Source: Colwellia demingiae
GTDB taxonomy: Bacteria; Pseudomonadota; Gammaproteobacteria; Enterobacterales; Alteromonadaceae
NCBI RefSeq assembly: GCF_007954275.1
Contig: NZ_VOLT01000011.1
Location: 100,189 to 164,188, forward strand
Reading direction: 5' to 3'
DNA length: 64,000 nt
The notes beneath the pieces were generated by a model. It made no database searches and was not told where the DNA came from. It was given only the letters and a program-made list of their open reading frames with translations. Within the stretch, counting starts at the first letter, position 1; the number at the start of each line of letters is the position of its first letter. The translations under genes and the position numbers were made by a program. Below are positions 1-9,549 of this stretch, piece by piece.

Positions 1-489
1 CCGGATCATGGCGGATTAAAACCTTGGCATTTCCATGTTATTACCGGACAAGGTTTACAGCGATTAAGTGATATCTATGTTGAAGCAACTACTATCAACA
101 TGGCTAGCCAAACTGGACTCATTGAAGGGGCAAGCATAGATGAACATGCCTTAAATGAGAAAATGGCGAAAGTAGCTAAAAAACCATTTAGAGCGCCGAT
201 GATTATTGTTATATCAACACAATACGTTGAACATAATAAAGTACCATTACAAGAGCAGTTAATTACCGCGGGTTGTTGTGCACATGCTATGCAAATGGCT
301 GCATTCTCACTTGGCTATGGCGCTATGTGGCGTACTGGAGGATTTGCGTACAATGAAACGGTTAAACAAGGTTTAGGGGTTGAGGAAGGTAATGACATCG
401 CCGGATTTTTATATATCGGCACCCCAAGTAAAGTATGTAATACAAAACCAGCCAAAAGTTATCAAGATAAAGTGACATTTTGGCAGTAG
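1..489 (+). CDS. Nitroreductase family protein (YdjA-like), 5' end outside window
   Basis: The frame is open from base 1 and ends at TAG 487-489, so the N-terminus lies outside the window. The visible start PDHGGLKPWHFHVI matches the FMN-binding PDHG..RPW segment of small YdjA-type NAD(P)H nitroreductases, and the later QMAAFSLGYGAMWRTGG and GFLYIGTP segments are typical of that family. These are homodimeric FMN enzymes that reduce nitro compounds or quinones; the physiological substrate is usually unknown. The first in-frame ATG, at 100, is internal to the domain and is not the true start. A hairpin terminator follows about 115 bases downstream. Family assignment is firm; the substrate is not known. 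Confidence 0.85.
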   Translation, partial: PDHGGLKPWHFHVITGQGLQRLSDIYVEATTINMASQTGLIEGASIDEHALNEKMAKVAKKPFRAPMIIVISTQYVEHNKVPLQEQLITAGCCAHAMQMAAFSLGYGAMWRTGGFAYNETVKQGLGVEEGNDIAGFLYIGTPSKVCNTKPAKSYQDKVTFWQ

Positions 490-604
490 CTAACGACGTG
501 TTTAATCGTAGCTTGATACTAGCTAATTAATCATCACTGTTAATTGATTACCAACAGCTTTAAATATAACTGTTAGGTAATAAATCTCGTTTGATTAGGC
601 AATA

Positions 605-631
605 AAAAAGGCGACATTATGTCGCCTTTTT
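605..631. terminator. Bidirectional rho-independent terminator
   Basis: An 11-bp perfect stem (605-615 with 621-631) has a 5-base loop ATTAT, a GGCGAC core, and A/T tracts forming its outer part. It therefore gives a U-run on either strand. It sits between the convergent nitroreductase and asnS genes and probably ends both. Confidence 0.85.
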
Positions 632-686
632 CGTCTCTAACTCAGTGCCTAACACGTTAACTTTAACGTAATGCTAAAATTTATGC

Positions 687-2087
687 TTAAAACGCTGCGT
701 TGTTAGGTGTTCTTGGGAATGGAATTACGTCACGTACGTTTTGCATGCCTGTTGCATATGCTACTAAACGTTCAAAACCTAACCCAAAACCAGAGTGAGG
801 TACAGTGCCGTAACGACGTAAGTCTCTATACCAACCGTAATCAGCAATATCTAAGCCCATTTCTTCTAAACGGCTATCTAATACGTCAAGACGTTCTTCT
901 CGTTGGCTACCACCAATGATTTCGCCAATACCTGGTGCTAAAATATCCATAGCAGCAACAGTTTTACCGTCATCATTTAAACGCATGTAGAAAGACTTAA
1001 TATCTTTCGGGTAGTTTTGTAAAACTACTGGACCGTTAAAGTGCTCTTCAGCTAAATAACGCTCATGCTCAGAGTTTAAATCTACTCCCCAAGATACCTG
1101 ATTTTCAAATTTCTTACCGCAGTTTTCTAATATAGTGATAGCGTCAGTGTAATCAAGGCGAACAAAGTCGGTATTGATTACTGAATTCAAACGGTCAAGA
1201 ACAGTCTTATCTACACGTTGTTGAAAGAAGGCCATGTCGTCAGGACGCTCTTCAAGTACCGCTTTAAATACATACTTAAGCATTTCTTCTGCTAAATCTG
1301 CCGCGTCTGATAAATCAGCAAAAGCGATTTCAGGCTCAACCATCCAAAACTCTGCTAAGTGACGGGTAGTATTAGAGTTTTCTGCTCTAAAAGTAGGTCC
1401 AAAAGTATAAACTTTTGATAACGCGTTACAATATGCCTCTACGTTTAATTGGCCTGATACCGTTAAAAAGGTCTCTTTACCAAAGAAGTCTTTGTTGTAG
1501 TCAACTTTACCTTCATCGTTACGTGGTAAGTTTTCCATATCTAATGTACTTACACGGAACATCTCGCCAGCGCCTTCACAATCACTACCCGTGATAAGTG
1601 GAGTACTAATCCAGAAGTAACCTTTGCTATGTAAGAATCTGTGAACAGCTTGCGCTAAACAATTACGTACACGAGTTACCGCGCCGCCAATATTGGTACG
1701 AGGACGTAAATGCGCTTGTTCGCGTAAAAATTCAATACTGTGACGCTTAGCAGCCATTGGATAAGTATCAGGGTCTTCAACGAAACCTAGTACTTCAACC
1801 GCAGTTGCTTGTATTTCGTATGCTTGTCCTTTACCAGGAGATTCAACCAAAATACCGGTGACTTTTACTGAGCAGCCAGTCGTTAATTTAAGAATATCGC
1901 TTTCATAATTGTCGAGTTCATTAGGTACAATGGCTTGAATAGCATCAAAACATGAACCGTCATGTAGTGCTAAAAATGAAATACCAGCTTTCGAGTCACG
2001 GCGTGTTCTGATCCAACCGTGGACGGTAATGCTCTCATTAACAGGGAAGTTACCCGCTAATACATCAGTAATTGCTATAACTGACAT
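687..2087 (-). CDS. asnS: Asparaginyl-tRNA synthetase
   Basis: This 466-residue protein has the length of E. coli AsnRS. The N-terminal OB-fold anticodon-binding domain (about 1-100, [12 protein letters not shown]) is followed by the class II catalytic core. Motif 2 is visible as [20 protein letters not shown] and motif 3 as [15 protein letters not shown] near the C-terminus. It charges tRNA-Asn with asparagine in the cytoplasm. The start ATG (complement of 2085-2087) has an AAGAGGTCATTAA-type ribosome site in front of it. It appears monocistronic, ending at the bidirectional terminator. AsnRS rather than AspRS or LysRS is indicated by the length and the overall AsnRS-like sequence. Confidence 0.97.
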   Translation of the reverse strand: MSVIAITDVLAGNFPVNESITVHGWIRTRRDSKAGISFLALHDGSCFDAIQAIVPNELDNYESDILKLTTGCSVKVTGILVESPGKGQAYEIQATAVEVLGFVEDPDTYPMAAKRHSIEFLREQAHLRPRTNIGGAVTRVRNCLAQAVHRFLHSKGYFWISTPLITGSDCEGAGEMFRVSTLDMENLPRNDEGKVDYNKDFFGKETFLTVSGQLNVEAYCNALSKVYTFGPTFRAENSNTTRHLAEFWMVEPEIAFADLSDAADLAEEMLKYVFKAVLEERPDDMAFFQQRVDKTVLDRLNSVINTDFVRLDYTDAITILENCGKKFENQVSWGVDLNSEHERYLAEEHFNGPVVLQNYPKDIKSFYMRLNDDGKTVAAMDILAPGIGEIIGGSQREERLDVLDSRLEEMGLDIADYGWYRDLRRYGTVPHSGFGLGFERLVAYATGMQNVRDVIPFPRTPNNAAF

Positions 2088-2325
2088 TTAATGACCTCTT
2101 ATTCTTATGTAATTGATTGAAATTGCGTTATACCAAGTTAATTTCGTTATGTTCCATCACGCTAAGTGAGGGATAAATCTTAACTAATTGGCATTATGCT
2201 GAAAATGGGGTGATATGTTACCGTGACAAGGCTTAATTGCAATGCTTAATTGCAATGAAAATAACAAATAGCCATTGGATTTATTAATTGTGCATTTGCT
2301 ATAGTAGTATAAAGCGCATAAATGG

Positions 2326-2730
2326 ATGAAAGCAGCGGTAATGAAACAAAATAGTGATGAATTTGCCAAGGTAAAGCAAAAAGTTGACCGGAGAACAGCA
2401 ACAGACTTTTGGAGTTACGCCCAAATAACACTAGTCCTACTTAGCTGGTTACTTTTTATTATCGCGCTGGTGATGTCTTATTATGCTGCGCCTGATAAAG
2501 ATTATGGGGTATTACGCTATTATGACATTGAAATCCGCCAATTTTGGTTAACTCCATTGACGGGTTATCTTTATATTTTGTTATGGCTTAGTGCTCTGGG
2601 TAGTTATTTAGCGCTAATGACGGATAAATATCGTAGTCGGCGCCGCAGTGATGCGCCTCTTGGTAACTTGATCTTCTTACTAGCAGTTAACCTGACTTGG
2701 TTAGTCTATATATTAGTTAAGGTACAGTAA
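2326..2730 (+). CDS. Small integral membrane protein of unknown function
   Basis: This 134-residue protein has a charged N-terminus and three likely membrane helices (roughly 30-50, 72-95 and 110-132). A polar loop with TDKYRSRRRSD lies between helices 2 and 3, so the Arg-rich loop is probably cytoplasmic. A second in-frame ATG at 2341 gives MKQNSDEF and may be the true start, because no clear ribosome site marks either. I recognise no catalytic motif. It stands alone between divergent asnS and convergent bioA, so context gives no function. Confidence 0.7.
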   Translation: MKAAVMKQNSDEFAKVKQKVDRRTATDFWSYAQITLVLLSWLLFIIALVMSYYAAPDKDYGVLRYYDIEIRQFWLTPLTGYLYILLWLSALGSYLALMTDKYRSRRRSDAPLGNLIFLLAVNLTWLVYILVKVQ

Positions 2731-2799
2731 TAGTGATGTAAACTGATGACTGCACACTTAACTAATTAATCACTCAAACAATTTTAAAAGTTAAACTAA

Positions 2800-4137
2800 T
2801 CAGTTAAAACATTCATCTTCATCTAAAACCGTTGCCATGGCATTAACCAAAGTAATTAATTGCTCTGTGGTGATAATTAGTGGCGGGATAATATAGATTA
2901 GTTGGCCAAAAGGTCTGATCCAAACACCTAATTCAACGAAACGTTTTTGTATCTGCGCTACATTAACACTTTGTTTGCACTCTATTGCGCCAATACTTCC
3001 CAGCACACGCGTATCTTTTACTCTTTCATGTTTTTCTAACGGTTTAAGATGGCTAACAAGAGTACGTTCGATACCTCGCACTTGAGATTGCCAATCATTT
3101 TCCAATAATAAATCTATGCTAGCATTCGCAACAGCACAGGCGAGGGCATTTCCCATAAACGTAGGCCCATGCATGAAACAACCCGCAGCGCCTTCGCTGA
3201 TGGTTTGTGCAATGTGCGTAGTACACAAGGTTGCTGCTAGGGTAATATAACCACCTGTTAGGGTCTTTCCTAAACACATTATATCTGGATTAATGCCTGC
3301 CCATTCACAGGCAAATAGTTTACCGGTTCTGCCAAACCCCGTAGCTATTTCATCGACTATAAGTAACACATCATACTTATCACAGAGTATGCGACAGGCT
3401 TTTAAATACTCAGGGTGATAAAAACGCATACCACCCGTGCCTTGCACTATAGGTTCGATAATAAATGCAGCTATGTCATTATGGTGTTCTGCAAATAAGG
3501 CTGAGAGCTCAGTAACATCATCACTTGACCATTTTTCACCAAACTTTATCGTAGGCGCCGGAGCAAAGTAGTGCTGCATTAATACTTGTTCAAATATTTG
3601 ATGCATACCCGTTATAGGGTCGCATACCGACATTGCGGCAAAGGTATCACCGTGATACCCATTCTTAACGGTTAACAGCTTAGTTTTAGTTAATGTAATC
3701 TTGTTTTTTTCAGCGACTGCATGTTGATACTGAAGAGCCATTTTCATCGCGACTTCAACACTCACTGAGCCAGAATCGGACAAAAAGACTTTGTCTAAGC
3801 CTGCAGGCGTTAAATCAATTAATTTTTTACATAAGGTAATAGCACTTTGATGCGTTAAACCACCAAACATAACATGCGACATTTTTGACGCTTGTTCCAC
3901 AAGGGCTGCATTTAACTTTGGGTGATTATAACCATGTAAAACAGACCACCATGAAGACATACCATCAATAAGTTGTTCACCGCTGGCTAAGTTGATTGTT
4001 ACGCCTTGTGCACTATCAACCAAATAACTTGGTAGTGGCTCTGACATTGAAGTATAAGGGTGCCAAACGTTCTCTTTATCAAAACGAAGTAGTGAGTTTT
4101 GTTCAGACGGGGTCATAATTGTATGTTTATTGTGCAT
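2800..4137 (-). CDS. bioA: Adenosylmethionine-8-amino-7-oxononanoate aminotransferase
   Basis: This 445-residue fold-type I PLP aminotransferase converts KAPA to DAPA using S-adenosylmethionine as amino donor, the third step of biotin ring assembly. Visible hallmarks are VWHPYTSM near the N-terminus, DGMSSWWSVLHGYNHP, the VDEIATGFGRTG segment with the PLP Asp, and LGKTLTGGYITLA with the Schiff-base lysine. It diverges from bioB with 72 bases between start codons, and the candidate BirA operator begins immediately upstream of its start. An alternative start at residue 8 (MTPSEQNS) is possible; neither has a strong ribosome site. Confidence 0.96.
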   Translation of the reverse strand: MHNKHTIMTPSEQNSLLRFDKENVWHPYTSMSEPLPSYLVDSAQGVTINLASGEQLIDGMSSWWSVLHGYNHPKLNAALVEQASKMSHVMFGGLTHQSAITLCKKLIDLTPAGLDKVFLSDSGSVSVEVAMKMALQYQHAVAEKNKITLTKTKLLTVKNGYHGDTFAAMSVCDPITGMHQIFEQVLMQHYFAPAPTIKFGEKWSSDDVTELSALFAEHHNDIAAFIIEPIVQGTGGMRFYHPEYLKACRILCDKYDVLLIVDEIATGFGRTGKLFACEWAGINPDIMCLGKTLTGGYITLAATLCTTHIAQTISEGAAGCFMHGPTFMGNALACAVANASIDLLLENDWQSQVRGIERTLVSHLKPLEKHERVKDTRVLGSIGAIECKQSVNVAQIQKRFVELGVWIRPFGQLIYIIPPLIITTEQLITLVNAMATVLDEDECFN

Positions 4138-4170
4138 TTGTTAACCAAAAGTGTTATTAGTCGTTGACAT
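4138..4170. promoter_or_regulatory. Candidate BirA operator between bioA and bioB
   Basis: TTGTTAACC (4138-4146), 15 bases, then CGTTGACAT (4162-4170) resembles the known BirA operator TTGTAAACC-N14/15-GGTTTACAA. The left half matches 8 of 9 positions and the right half 6 of 9. Its position between divergent bioA and bioB is where BirA-biotin represses in E. coli. The right half is weak, so this is a prediction. Confidence 0.6.
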
Positions 4171-4173
4171 CAT

Positions 4174-4195
4174 GAGTAGTCTGGCTAGACTACTC
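4174..4195. repeat. Perfect 9-bp inverted repeat in the bioB leader
   Basis: GAGTAGTCT (4174-4182), loop GGCT, AGACTACTC (4187-4195) is a perfect hairpin ending 14 bases before the bioB start. No U-run follows, so it is not a terminator. It could be a second operator or an mRNA structure affecting bioB translation. Confidence 0.6.
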
Positions 4196-4209
4196 GCTAA
4201 GTTAATTAG

Positions 4210-5328
4210 ATGCAATTGAGTTCTATGTCAGATTTAAATATGTCAGAAGCAGTACTAACACCGCCATTATCAACACAAGCACAATCGTTGAATTCTATCC
4301 TTCGTCACAATTGGAATTTAAAAGAAGTAGAAGCATTATTTGCTATGCCTTTTAATGACCTAATGTTTAAAGCACAAACGATTCATAGAGAAAATTTTAA
4401 CCCTAATGAAGTACAAGTCAGTACTTTATTATCGATTAAAACCGGTGCTTGCCCGGAAGATTGTAAATACTGTTCCCAAAGTGCACGTAATAAAACTGAC
4501 CTAGAAAAAGAAAGTTTATTAGCCGTTGAAAAAGTATTAGAAGCGGCACAAAGAGCCAAAGAAATGGGTTCAACCCGTTTTTGTATGGGCGCTGCGTGGC
4601 GTAATCCTAAAGAACGCGACATGCCGTATGTACTAGATATGGTTAAGAGTGTTAAGGCCCTTGGTATGGAAACATGCATGACGTTAGGTATGTTATCGGA
4701 AGAACAAGCCGACAGGTTAAATGGTGCCGGCTTAGATTATTACAACCATAACCTAGATACGTCTCCAGAGCATTATAATCAAATTATCACTACCCGAACC
4801 TTTCAAGATAGATTGGATACATTGACCAATGTTCGTAGTGCCGGTATGAAAGTCTGTAGTGGTGGTATTGTTGGTTTAGGTGAAAAAGCCGTAGATCGCG
4901 CATCACTATTAATACAACTTGCAAATTTAAGCCCACAACCTGAAAGTGTACCAATTAACATGTTGGTTAAAGTTGAAGGCACACCTTTAGCTAATATTGA
5001 TGATTTAGAGAGTTTTGACTTTATTCGTTGTATTGCTGTTGCTCGTATCATGATGCCAAATAGTCATGTTAGATTATCAGCCGGTCGTACTGCGATGAAT
5101 GAGCAGATGCAAGCCATGTGTTTTCTTGCAGGTGCTAACTCAATCTTTTATGGTTGTAAATTACTTACCGCAGAAAACCCAGAAACTAATCAGGATATTG
5201 CTTTGTTTGAAAAACTAGGTATAAATACTGAGACTGTAGCTGGCGATACTGAGTTATCAGACAAGATAATTAAAACAGCGATTGTTGATCAACAAAACAG
5301 TGACTTGTTTTACAACGCATCAGCATAA
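4210..5328 (+). CDS. bioB: Biotin synthase
   Basis: This 372-residue radical-SAM enzyme inserts sulfur into dethiobiotin, the last step of biotin synthesis. The [4Fe-4S]-SAM motif CPEDCKYC has Cys81, Cys85 and Cys88. The [28 protein letters not shown] and [16 protein letters not shown] segments that build the barrel and [2Fe-2S] site are present. Residues 1-35 form a low-complexity extension, and starts at 4225 or 4240 are also possible. It opens the rightward bio cluster, separated by 154 bases from bioF with an intercistronic hairpin between them. Confidence 0.97.
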   Translation: MQLSSMSDLNMSEAVLTPPLSTQAQSLNSILRHNWNLKEVEALFAMPFNDLMFKAQTIHRENFNPNEVQVSTLLSIKTGACPEDCKYCSQSARNKTDLEKESLLAVEKVLEAAQRAKEMGSTRFCMGAAWRNPKERDMPYVLDMVKSVKALGMETCMTLGMLSEEQADRLNGAGLDYYNHNLDTSPEHYNQIITTRTFQDRLDTLTNVRSAGMKVCSGGIVGLGEKAVDRASLLIQLANLSPQPESVPINMLVKVEGTPLANIDDLESFDFIRCIAVARIMMPNSHVRLSAGRTAMNEQMQAMCFLAGANSIFYGCKLLTAENPETNQDIALFEKLGINTETVAGDTELSDKIIKTAIVDQQNSDLFYNASA

Positions 5329-5405
5329 ATCGTTATATCCGTGACCATTTAGATTAGACTCTGAAACATAGATATTGAGTGAACGGGTATATACCTTCAG
5401 AATAG

Positions 5406-5431
5406 ATCGCTAGCGTGTAGTTGCTAGCGAT
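5406..5431 (+). repeat. Intercistronic hairpin between bioB and bioF
   Basis: ATCGCTAGC (5406-5414) pairs perfectly with GCTAGCGAT (5423-5431) around an 8-base loop. There is no U-run. It may stabilise the bioB message or set the bioB:bioF ratio. Confidence 0.55.
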
Positions 5432-5482
5432 TAAAGCTACTACTATCTTATTAAACTTATCCATTTAAGTAGATAATCATTT

Positions 5483-6631
5483 ATGAATTTTGACTTTATT
5501 CAACATGATGTTAATGAGCAAAAAGCTAAGTCTCGATATCGTCAGTTGGTTTGTAATAGTACAACAAGCCAGGGCAATGAAATTGTTATAAATGGAAAGT
5601 CGTATCTTAATTTTTCGTCTAATGATTATTTAGGTTTAAATAATCATGTTGAAATAAACAAGGCGTTACAAGAGGGAGCTGACCGATTTGGCGTTTGTTC
5701 CAGTAGTTCAAGTTTAGTTACGGGCTATCACTATGCTCATCAAGCATTGGAAGCTGATATTTGTCAGTGGTTAAATAAACCTAAGTGCTTATTATTCTCT
5801 AGTGGTTTTGCCGCTAATTTAGCGCTATTTCAAGCATTAGGTAAAAATCAAGAAAGCCATTTTTATTTAGATAAGCTTAGTAATGCGTCTATGATTGACG
5901 GTGCTTATCATAGCAAAGCAAAAGTTAAACGTTTCAATCATAATAATATTAAACATTTAACAACATTATTAAGTAATGCGGTAGACTCTCCTAATAAACT
6001 TATTGCCTCTGAAGGCGTATTTAGTATGGATGGTTGCCGAGCTAAAGTGTTAGAGCTTGCTCAGCTTTCGAAATCAAATCAGGCCTGGCTCTATTTAGAT
6101 GATGCACATAGTATTGGTGTTATTGGTGACGAAGGACAGGGCAGTAATCACTTTGCTGATGTAGATATCACGATGGCAACAATGGGTAAAGCAATTGGAA
6201 CCAGCGGTGCATTTTTAACCTGTACTGAAGACTTACATGAGTACTTGATCAATTTCTCGCGCCACTATATTTACTCTACGGCAATATCACCTGCTATCGC
6301 CTGGGCGACCAGAAAAAGCATTGAGCTTATTCAAAAAGAGCATTGGCGCAGAGAAAAAATCACTGAATTAAGCACGTTATTTAGTCAACTACTGGCACCA
6401 GAAATCGAGTTAGTTTCCACTGAATCTTCAATTCATGCCATAATAATTGGTGATGAGAAAAAAGCACTTGCCGTGAGTGATACTCTCAAAAAACAAGGTA
6501 TTTGGTTAACCGCGATAAGGCCACCAACGGTTGCAATTAACAGCTCAAGATTACGCGTTACCATTTGCGCTAACCATAATACTAAAGATATCATATATTT
6601 AGCAGAATGCATTAATAAGGCAATAGCTTAA
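5483..6631 (+). CDS. bioF: 8-amino-7-oxononanoate synthase
   Basis: This 382-residue alpha-oxoamine synthase (PLP, fold type I) condenses pimeloyl-ACP with alanine to KAPA. Characteristic segments are NFSSNDYLGL, GSSSSSLVTGYHYAHQALE-like substrate residues (here FGVCSSSSSLVTGYH), LLFSSGFAANLA, the PLP-binding YLDDAHSIGVIGDEGQG, and TMGKAIGTSGAF with the lysine. Its TAA stop shares a base with the bioC ATG (TAATG), indicating translational coupling. Confidence 0.95.
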   Translation: MNFDFIQHDVNEQKAKSRYRQLVCNSTTSQGNEIVINGKSYLNFSSNDYLGLNNHVEINKALQEGADRFGVCSSSSSLVTGYHYAHQALEADICQWLNKPKCLLFSSGFAANLALFQALGKNQESHFYLDKLSNASMIDGAYHSKAKVKRFNHNNIKHLTTLLSNAVDSPNKLIASEGVFSMDGCRAKVLELAQLSKSNQAWLYLDDAHSIGVIGDEGQGSNHFADVDITMATMGKAIGTSGAFLTCTEDLHEYLINFSRHYIYSTAISPAIAWATRKSIELIQKEHWRREKITELSTLFSQLLAPEIELVSTESSIHAIIIGDEKKALAVSDTLKKQGIWLTAIRPPTVAINSSRLRVTICANHNTKDIIYLAECINKAIA

Positions 6632-7428
6632 TGGTTCAAACAGCACATAAAAACACAAACAGAGTAAATATTGGAAAAAGTTTTGGCTCTGCCAGTAAAT
6701 CTTATGATGTATCAGCAAGGTTACAACGTTTTTCCGGTAAGCATCTAATGCCTTGGTTACCGAATCGTAACGATCTAACTGTTTTAGACTTAGGCTCAGG
6801 CACTGGTTTTTTTACTGACTTATTAGCGAGTACATATAGCCAAGTTATTGGCTTAGATATTTCAAATGAGATGCTTCATTTTGCCAAAGAACACCGTAAT
6901 AAAAAAATAGTATGGCTAGAAGGCGATGCCCATAAATTACCACTTCAAGATAACAGCATAGATTTCATTTATTCAAACTTAGTCATTCAATGGTTTGATC
7001 CACTCGATGAAGCCATTACTGAAATGTTAAGAGTTTTAAAGCCAGGTGGATTACTTATTTTCACCACCTTAGTAGACGGCACATTACACGAGTTAAAATC
7101 TTCTTGGAAACAAGTAGACGATGACCAACACGTTATCGATTTTAAAACGGTTACTGAGCTCAATACTTTATTCAATAATGAAAACGGTAAGTTGGTTGAA
7201 CAAAAGTGCCAAGATATTGTTTTGGAATATCAAAATGTAATCCATTTAGCACGTGAGTTAAAAGGCTTAGGTGCTAATCATTTAGCACAGAAACAAAATA
7301 GAGGGCTGTCAGGAAAAGACAAATGGTTTAAAATGACAGAACATTATCAAGATTTTCTTGAGCCCAGTGGTATTTATCCAGCAACCTATCGTTTGTTTTC
7401 TGGTTTAGTGGTTAAATTAAATAACTAA
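6631..7428 (+). CDS. bioC: Malonyl-ACP O-methyltransferase
   Basis: This 265-residue SAM-dependent methyltransferase masks the malonyl-ACP carboxyl so that fatty-acid synthesis can build the pimeloyl chain. Motif I is VLDLGSGTGFFTDLLA, and IYSNLVIQWFD and VLKPGGLLIFTT are typical of BioC. It overlaps bioF by one base. No bioH is visible, so the pimeloyl-ACP methyl-ester esterase must be encoded elsewhere. A strong terminator follows 57 bases after the stop, so bioB-F-C likely forms one transcript. Confidence 0.94.
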   Translation: MVQTAHKNTNRVNIGKSFGSASKSYDVSARLQRFSGKHLMPWLPNRNDLTVLDLGSGTGFFTDLLASTYSQVIGLDISNEMLHFAKEHRNKKIVWLEGDAHKLPLQDNSIDFIYSNLVIQWFDPLDEAITEMLRVLKPGGLLIFTTLVDGTLHELKSSWKQVDDDQHVIDFKTVTELNTLFNNENGKLVEQKCQDIVLEYQNVIHLARELKGLGANHLAQKQNRGLSGKDKWFKMTEHYQDFLEPSGIYPATYRLFSGLVVKLNN

Positions 7429-7484
7429 CTTAAACAAATCAGTTAAATAATTACATACGGTAACTATCACGCACGCCACATCTT

Positions 7485-7520
7485 AAGCCTTAGCCTTTGT
7501 AAAAAGTGCTAAGGCTTTTT
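7485..7520 (+). terminator. Rho-independent terminator after bioC
   Basis: AAGCCTTAGC (7485-7494) pairs with GCTAAGGCTT (7508-7517) and is followed by TTT. It separates bioC from bioD, implying that bioD uses its own promoter or read-through. Confidence 0.8.
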
Positions 7521-7615
7521 AATGTTACTTATTATTGTACTATGTCGAACGATCAACGAAATAACATCGAACACAAAACTAATTTAAGAAACCTTACCTT
7601 ACTTAAGAAATAAAT

Positions 7616-8407
7616 ATGAAACAATTCTTTGTCACTGCAACAGATACCGATGCTGGAAAAACATTTGTCAGCTGCGCTTTAATTCATGCGTTTACTCAGC
7701 ACATAAATGCTTCTACGAATGAGAAGATGAAAGTTGCGGCCTTTAAACCCATTTCTGCAGGTTGTGAATTAGTCGACGGCCAACTGGTTAATGAAGATGC
7801 AAAATTACTTAGTGAATTTGCCAACTGTGGTCAAAGTATTTCCCACATCAACCCTATTGCTTTTGAACAACCCATTGCACCTCACATTGCGGCTAAAAAA
7901 CAAAATAAACAAATTACGATTGAGGATATAAATCATAATTACCAACAAGTTAAATCACTTAACGCTGACATTACGTTAGTTGAAGGTGCTGGAGGTTGGC
8001 GATTACCGCTTGGTGAGATAATAGTTTTATCTCATAATAATGCTGATAAAAGTGGTGATAACAATAAACCGACTTATCAATTTCTATCAGACTTTGTCAA
8101 AGCTACTAACCTAGAAGTTATTTTAATCGTTAATATGAAATTGGGTTGTTTAAATCATGCGTTATTAACGTATGAAACAATTACTGCAGACGGCCTAAAT
8201 TGTGTTGCTTGGATAGCAAATTGTGCCTCTAATGATGCTATGAATAATCTATCAGAAAATATTTCCGAGTTAGAGAAAATTCTACCCATACCTAAGATGG
8301 CACAGTTCGATTTTATAGCTGATGTTGATGAAGAGGGTAAAGCTGTTTCTTACATTGAAAAAATTAGTCGTGCGGCGAACAAAATTAACTTATCTGTGTT
8401 GGTTTAA
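7616..8407 (+). CDS. bioD: Dethiobiotin synthetase
   Basis: This 263-residue P-loop ATPase closes the ureido ring of DAPA to dethiobiotin using CO2 and ATP. The N-terminus FFVTATDTDAGKTFVSCAL is the modified Walker A of BioD, followed by KPISAGCE and LVEGAGGWRLPLG. It is about 40 residues longer than E. coli BioD. The extra length includes a polar insert (HNNADKSGDNN) after the EGAGG motif, and the C-terminus is also extended. It lies downstream of the bioC terminator but completes the pathway genes. Confidence 0.93.
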   Translation: MKQFFVTATDTDAGKTFVSCALIHAFTQHINASTNEKMKVAAFKPISAGCELVDGQLVNEDAKLLSEFANCGQSISHINPIAFEQPIAPHIAAKKQNKQITIEDINHNYQQVKSLNADITLVEGAGGWRLPLGEIIVLSHNNADKSGDNNKPTYQFLSDFVKATNLEVILIVNMKLGCLNHALLTYETITADGLNCVAWIANCASNDAMNNLSENISELEKILPIPKMAQFDFIADVDEEGKAVSYIEKISRAANKINLSVLV

Positions 8408-8658
8408 TAAGTTTTTTTACTTTTCTAAAATGGATTAACGTTCACTTAAGTCAATTTACCCAAAATCAAATCCAACTTCGTTTACTTTAACTCGCGCCTA
8501 AAAAATTTACAGTAGGGGTAAGCGAACCAGATTTAATAAAATTGAATCTCTCTGGGCAACAACTTAAAAAATTTCACAACACCAAATCATTTCCAATGTT
8601 AGAAATTAATTTACCTCCTATAATTAATTTCGAAATCAATTATAAAAACTAACCGATA

Positions 8659-9081
8659 CTATTTTTCCAATTCAGTAAAACAAGCACTGGCAATAAATCC
8701 AGATCGCGTTTTGTAATCTGAAGATTTACTTACTTTGTCATCAATTTGGGCAATGAGTAATTCAGGTAAAGTTACGTTTATTTTATGGCTCTTACCAAGG
8801 TAAGGGGTTATATCAATACTTACTATTGCCCAAAAAGCTTGTGAAAAGGTATGCGGATTTTCCAGTATATAGTTTTGTCGATGGCTTTCTAATCCCTTTG
8901 CATTAGGCACTTTTTCACCGTATTCGGCCAATATGGCAAGGTGAGATTTAATCGCTTTTGTAATTTCTTCCATGCCTAAATCAATGGTTTTTTCTGTAAT
9001 TGCACATCCAGGAAGATCGGGTACTGATACCTGATAATCTGATTTTTTATCATCGTAAACAAACACAATTGCATACTTCAT
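8659..9081 (-). CDS. HicB-like antitoxin, apparently without HicA
   Basis: This 140-residue protein begins MKYAIVFVYDD and contains VSVPDLPGC, the signature of the HicB partial RNase-H fold. It ends with a ribbon-helix-helix-like segment (INVTLPELLIAQIDDKV...RSGFIASACF). HicB proteins neutralise HicA mRNA interferase and repress their own promoter. I found no HicA-like frame on either side, so this is a solo HicB or a stand-alone HicB-fold regulator. The start is supported by GGAGTTAAAATG. Four 17-bp direct repeats lie just upstream and could be its operator array. Confidence 0.8.
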   Translation of the reverse strand: MKYAIVFVYDDKKSDYQVSVPDLPGCAITEKTIDLGMEEITKAIKSHLAILAEYGEKVPNAKGLESHRQNYILENPHTFSQAFWAIVSIDITPYLGKSHKINVTLPELLIAQIDDKVSKSSDYKTRSGFIASACFTELEK

Positions 9082-9120
9082 TTTAACTCCTAACGCGTCT
9101 AAAACGGCCCATAAATAATC

Positions 9121-9235
9121 ATAACCCTAACAACTCCTTATATCAATATCTTAATAACCCTGACAACTCCATTTAAAATACTTCCAGTAACCCCGATAAC
9201 TCCTATAAGTAAATTACAATAACCCCGACAACCCC
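9121..9235 (-). repeat. Four 17-bp direct repeats at 33-bp spacing
   Basis: Copies at 9121-9137, 9154-9170, 9187-9203 and 9219-9235 follow the pattern (A/G)TAACCCYRAYAACYCC, with periods of 33, 33 and 32 bases and AT-rich unrelated spacers. On the minus strand they read GGRGTTRTYRGGGTTAY, upstream of the HicB-like gene. The spacing is close to three helical turns, as for iterons or operator arrays. The rest of 9236-9549 is AT-rich with no gene I can support. Confidence 0.85.
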
Positions 9236-9549
9236 TGAATCATTATGTAGGTGACTGTTTACTATTGATAGAGGTGTTTTATTATCCTAAGAGAATTTGT
9301 AATACAAATTTTTAAAGGTTTTTAACAATGAAAATATTTATAGAAAAATTTCTGATAACAAATAATTAAACAAGAGTGTCTAGAGTTATCTATTTAGTGT
9401 GGATCATGCAGAATTTGATCTCTATAATGAGATTAATGAAAGATTAATTCGTCAAAAATATAACCTAACGTAAGCCAATAAATAGTTGGCTCTCTCTAAG
9501 CTTCAATAAAAAATTAGGGAACAGATTAGGTGATTGATTAGGGAATAAT

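Noticed and set aside
4383..5051. Antisense open frames inside bioB and similar frames opposite other genes
   Set aside because: They lie fully within strongly assigned genes in other frames and carry no motifs.
9121..9235. CRISPR array
   Set aside because: Repeats are only 17 bases with 15-16-base spacers, and no cas gene is present.
9329..9370. 13-codon peptide frame MKIFIEKFLITNN
   Set aside because: Too short, weak ribosome site and AT-driven composition; no support as a gene.
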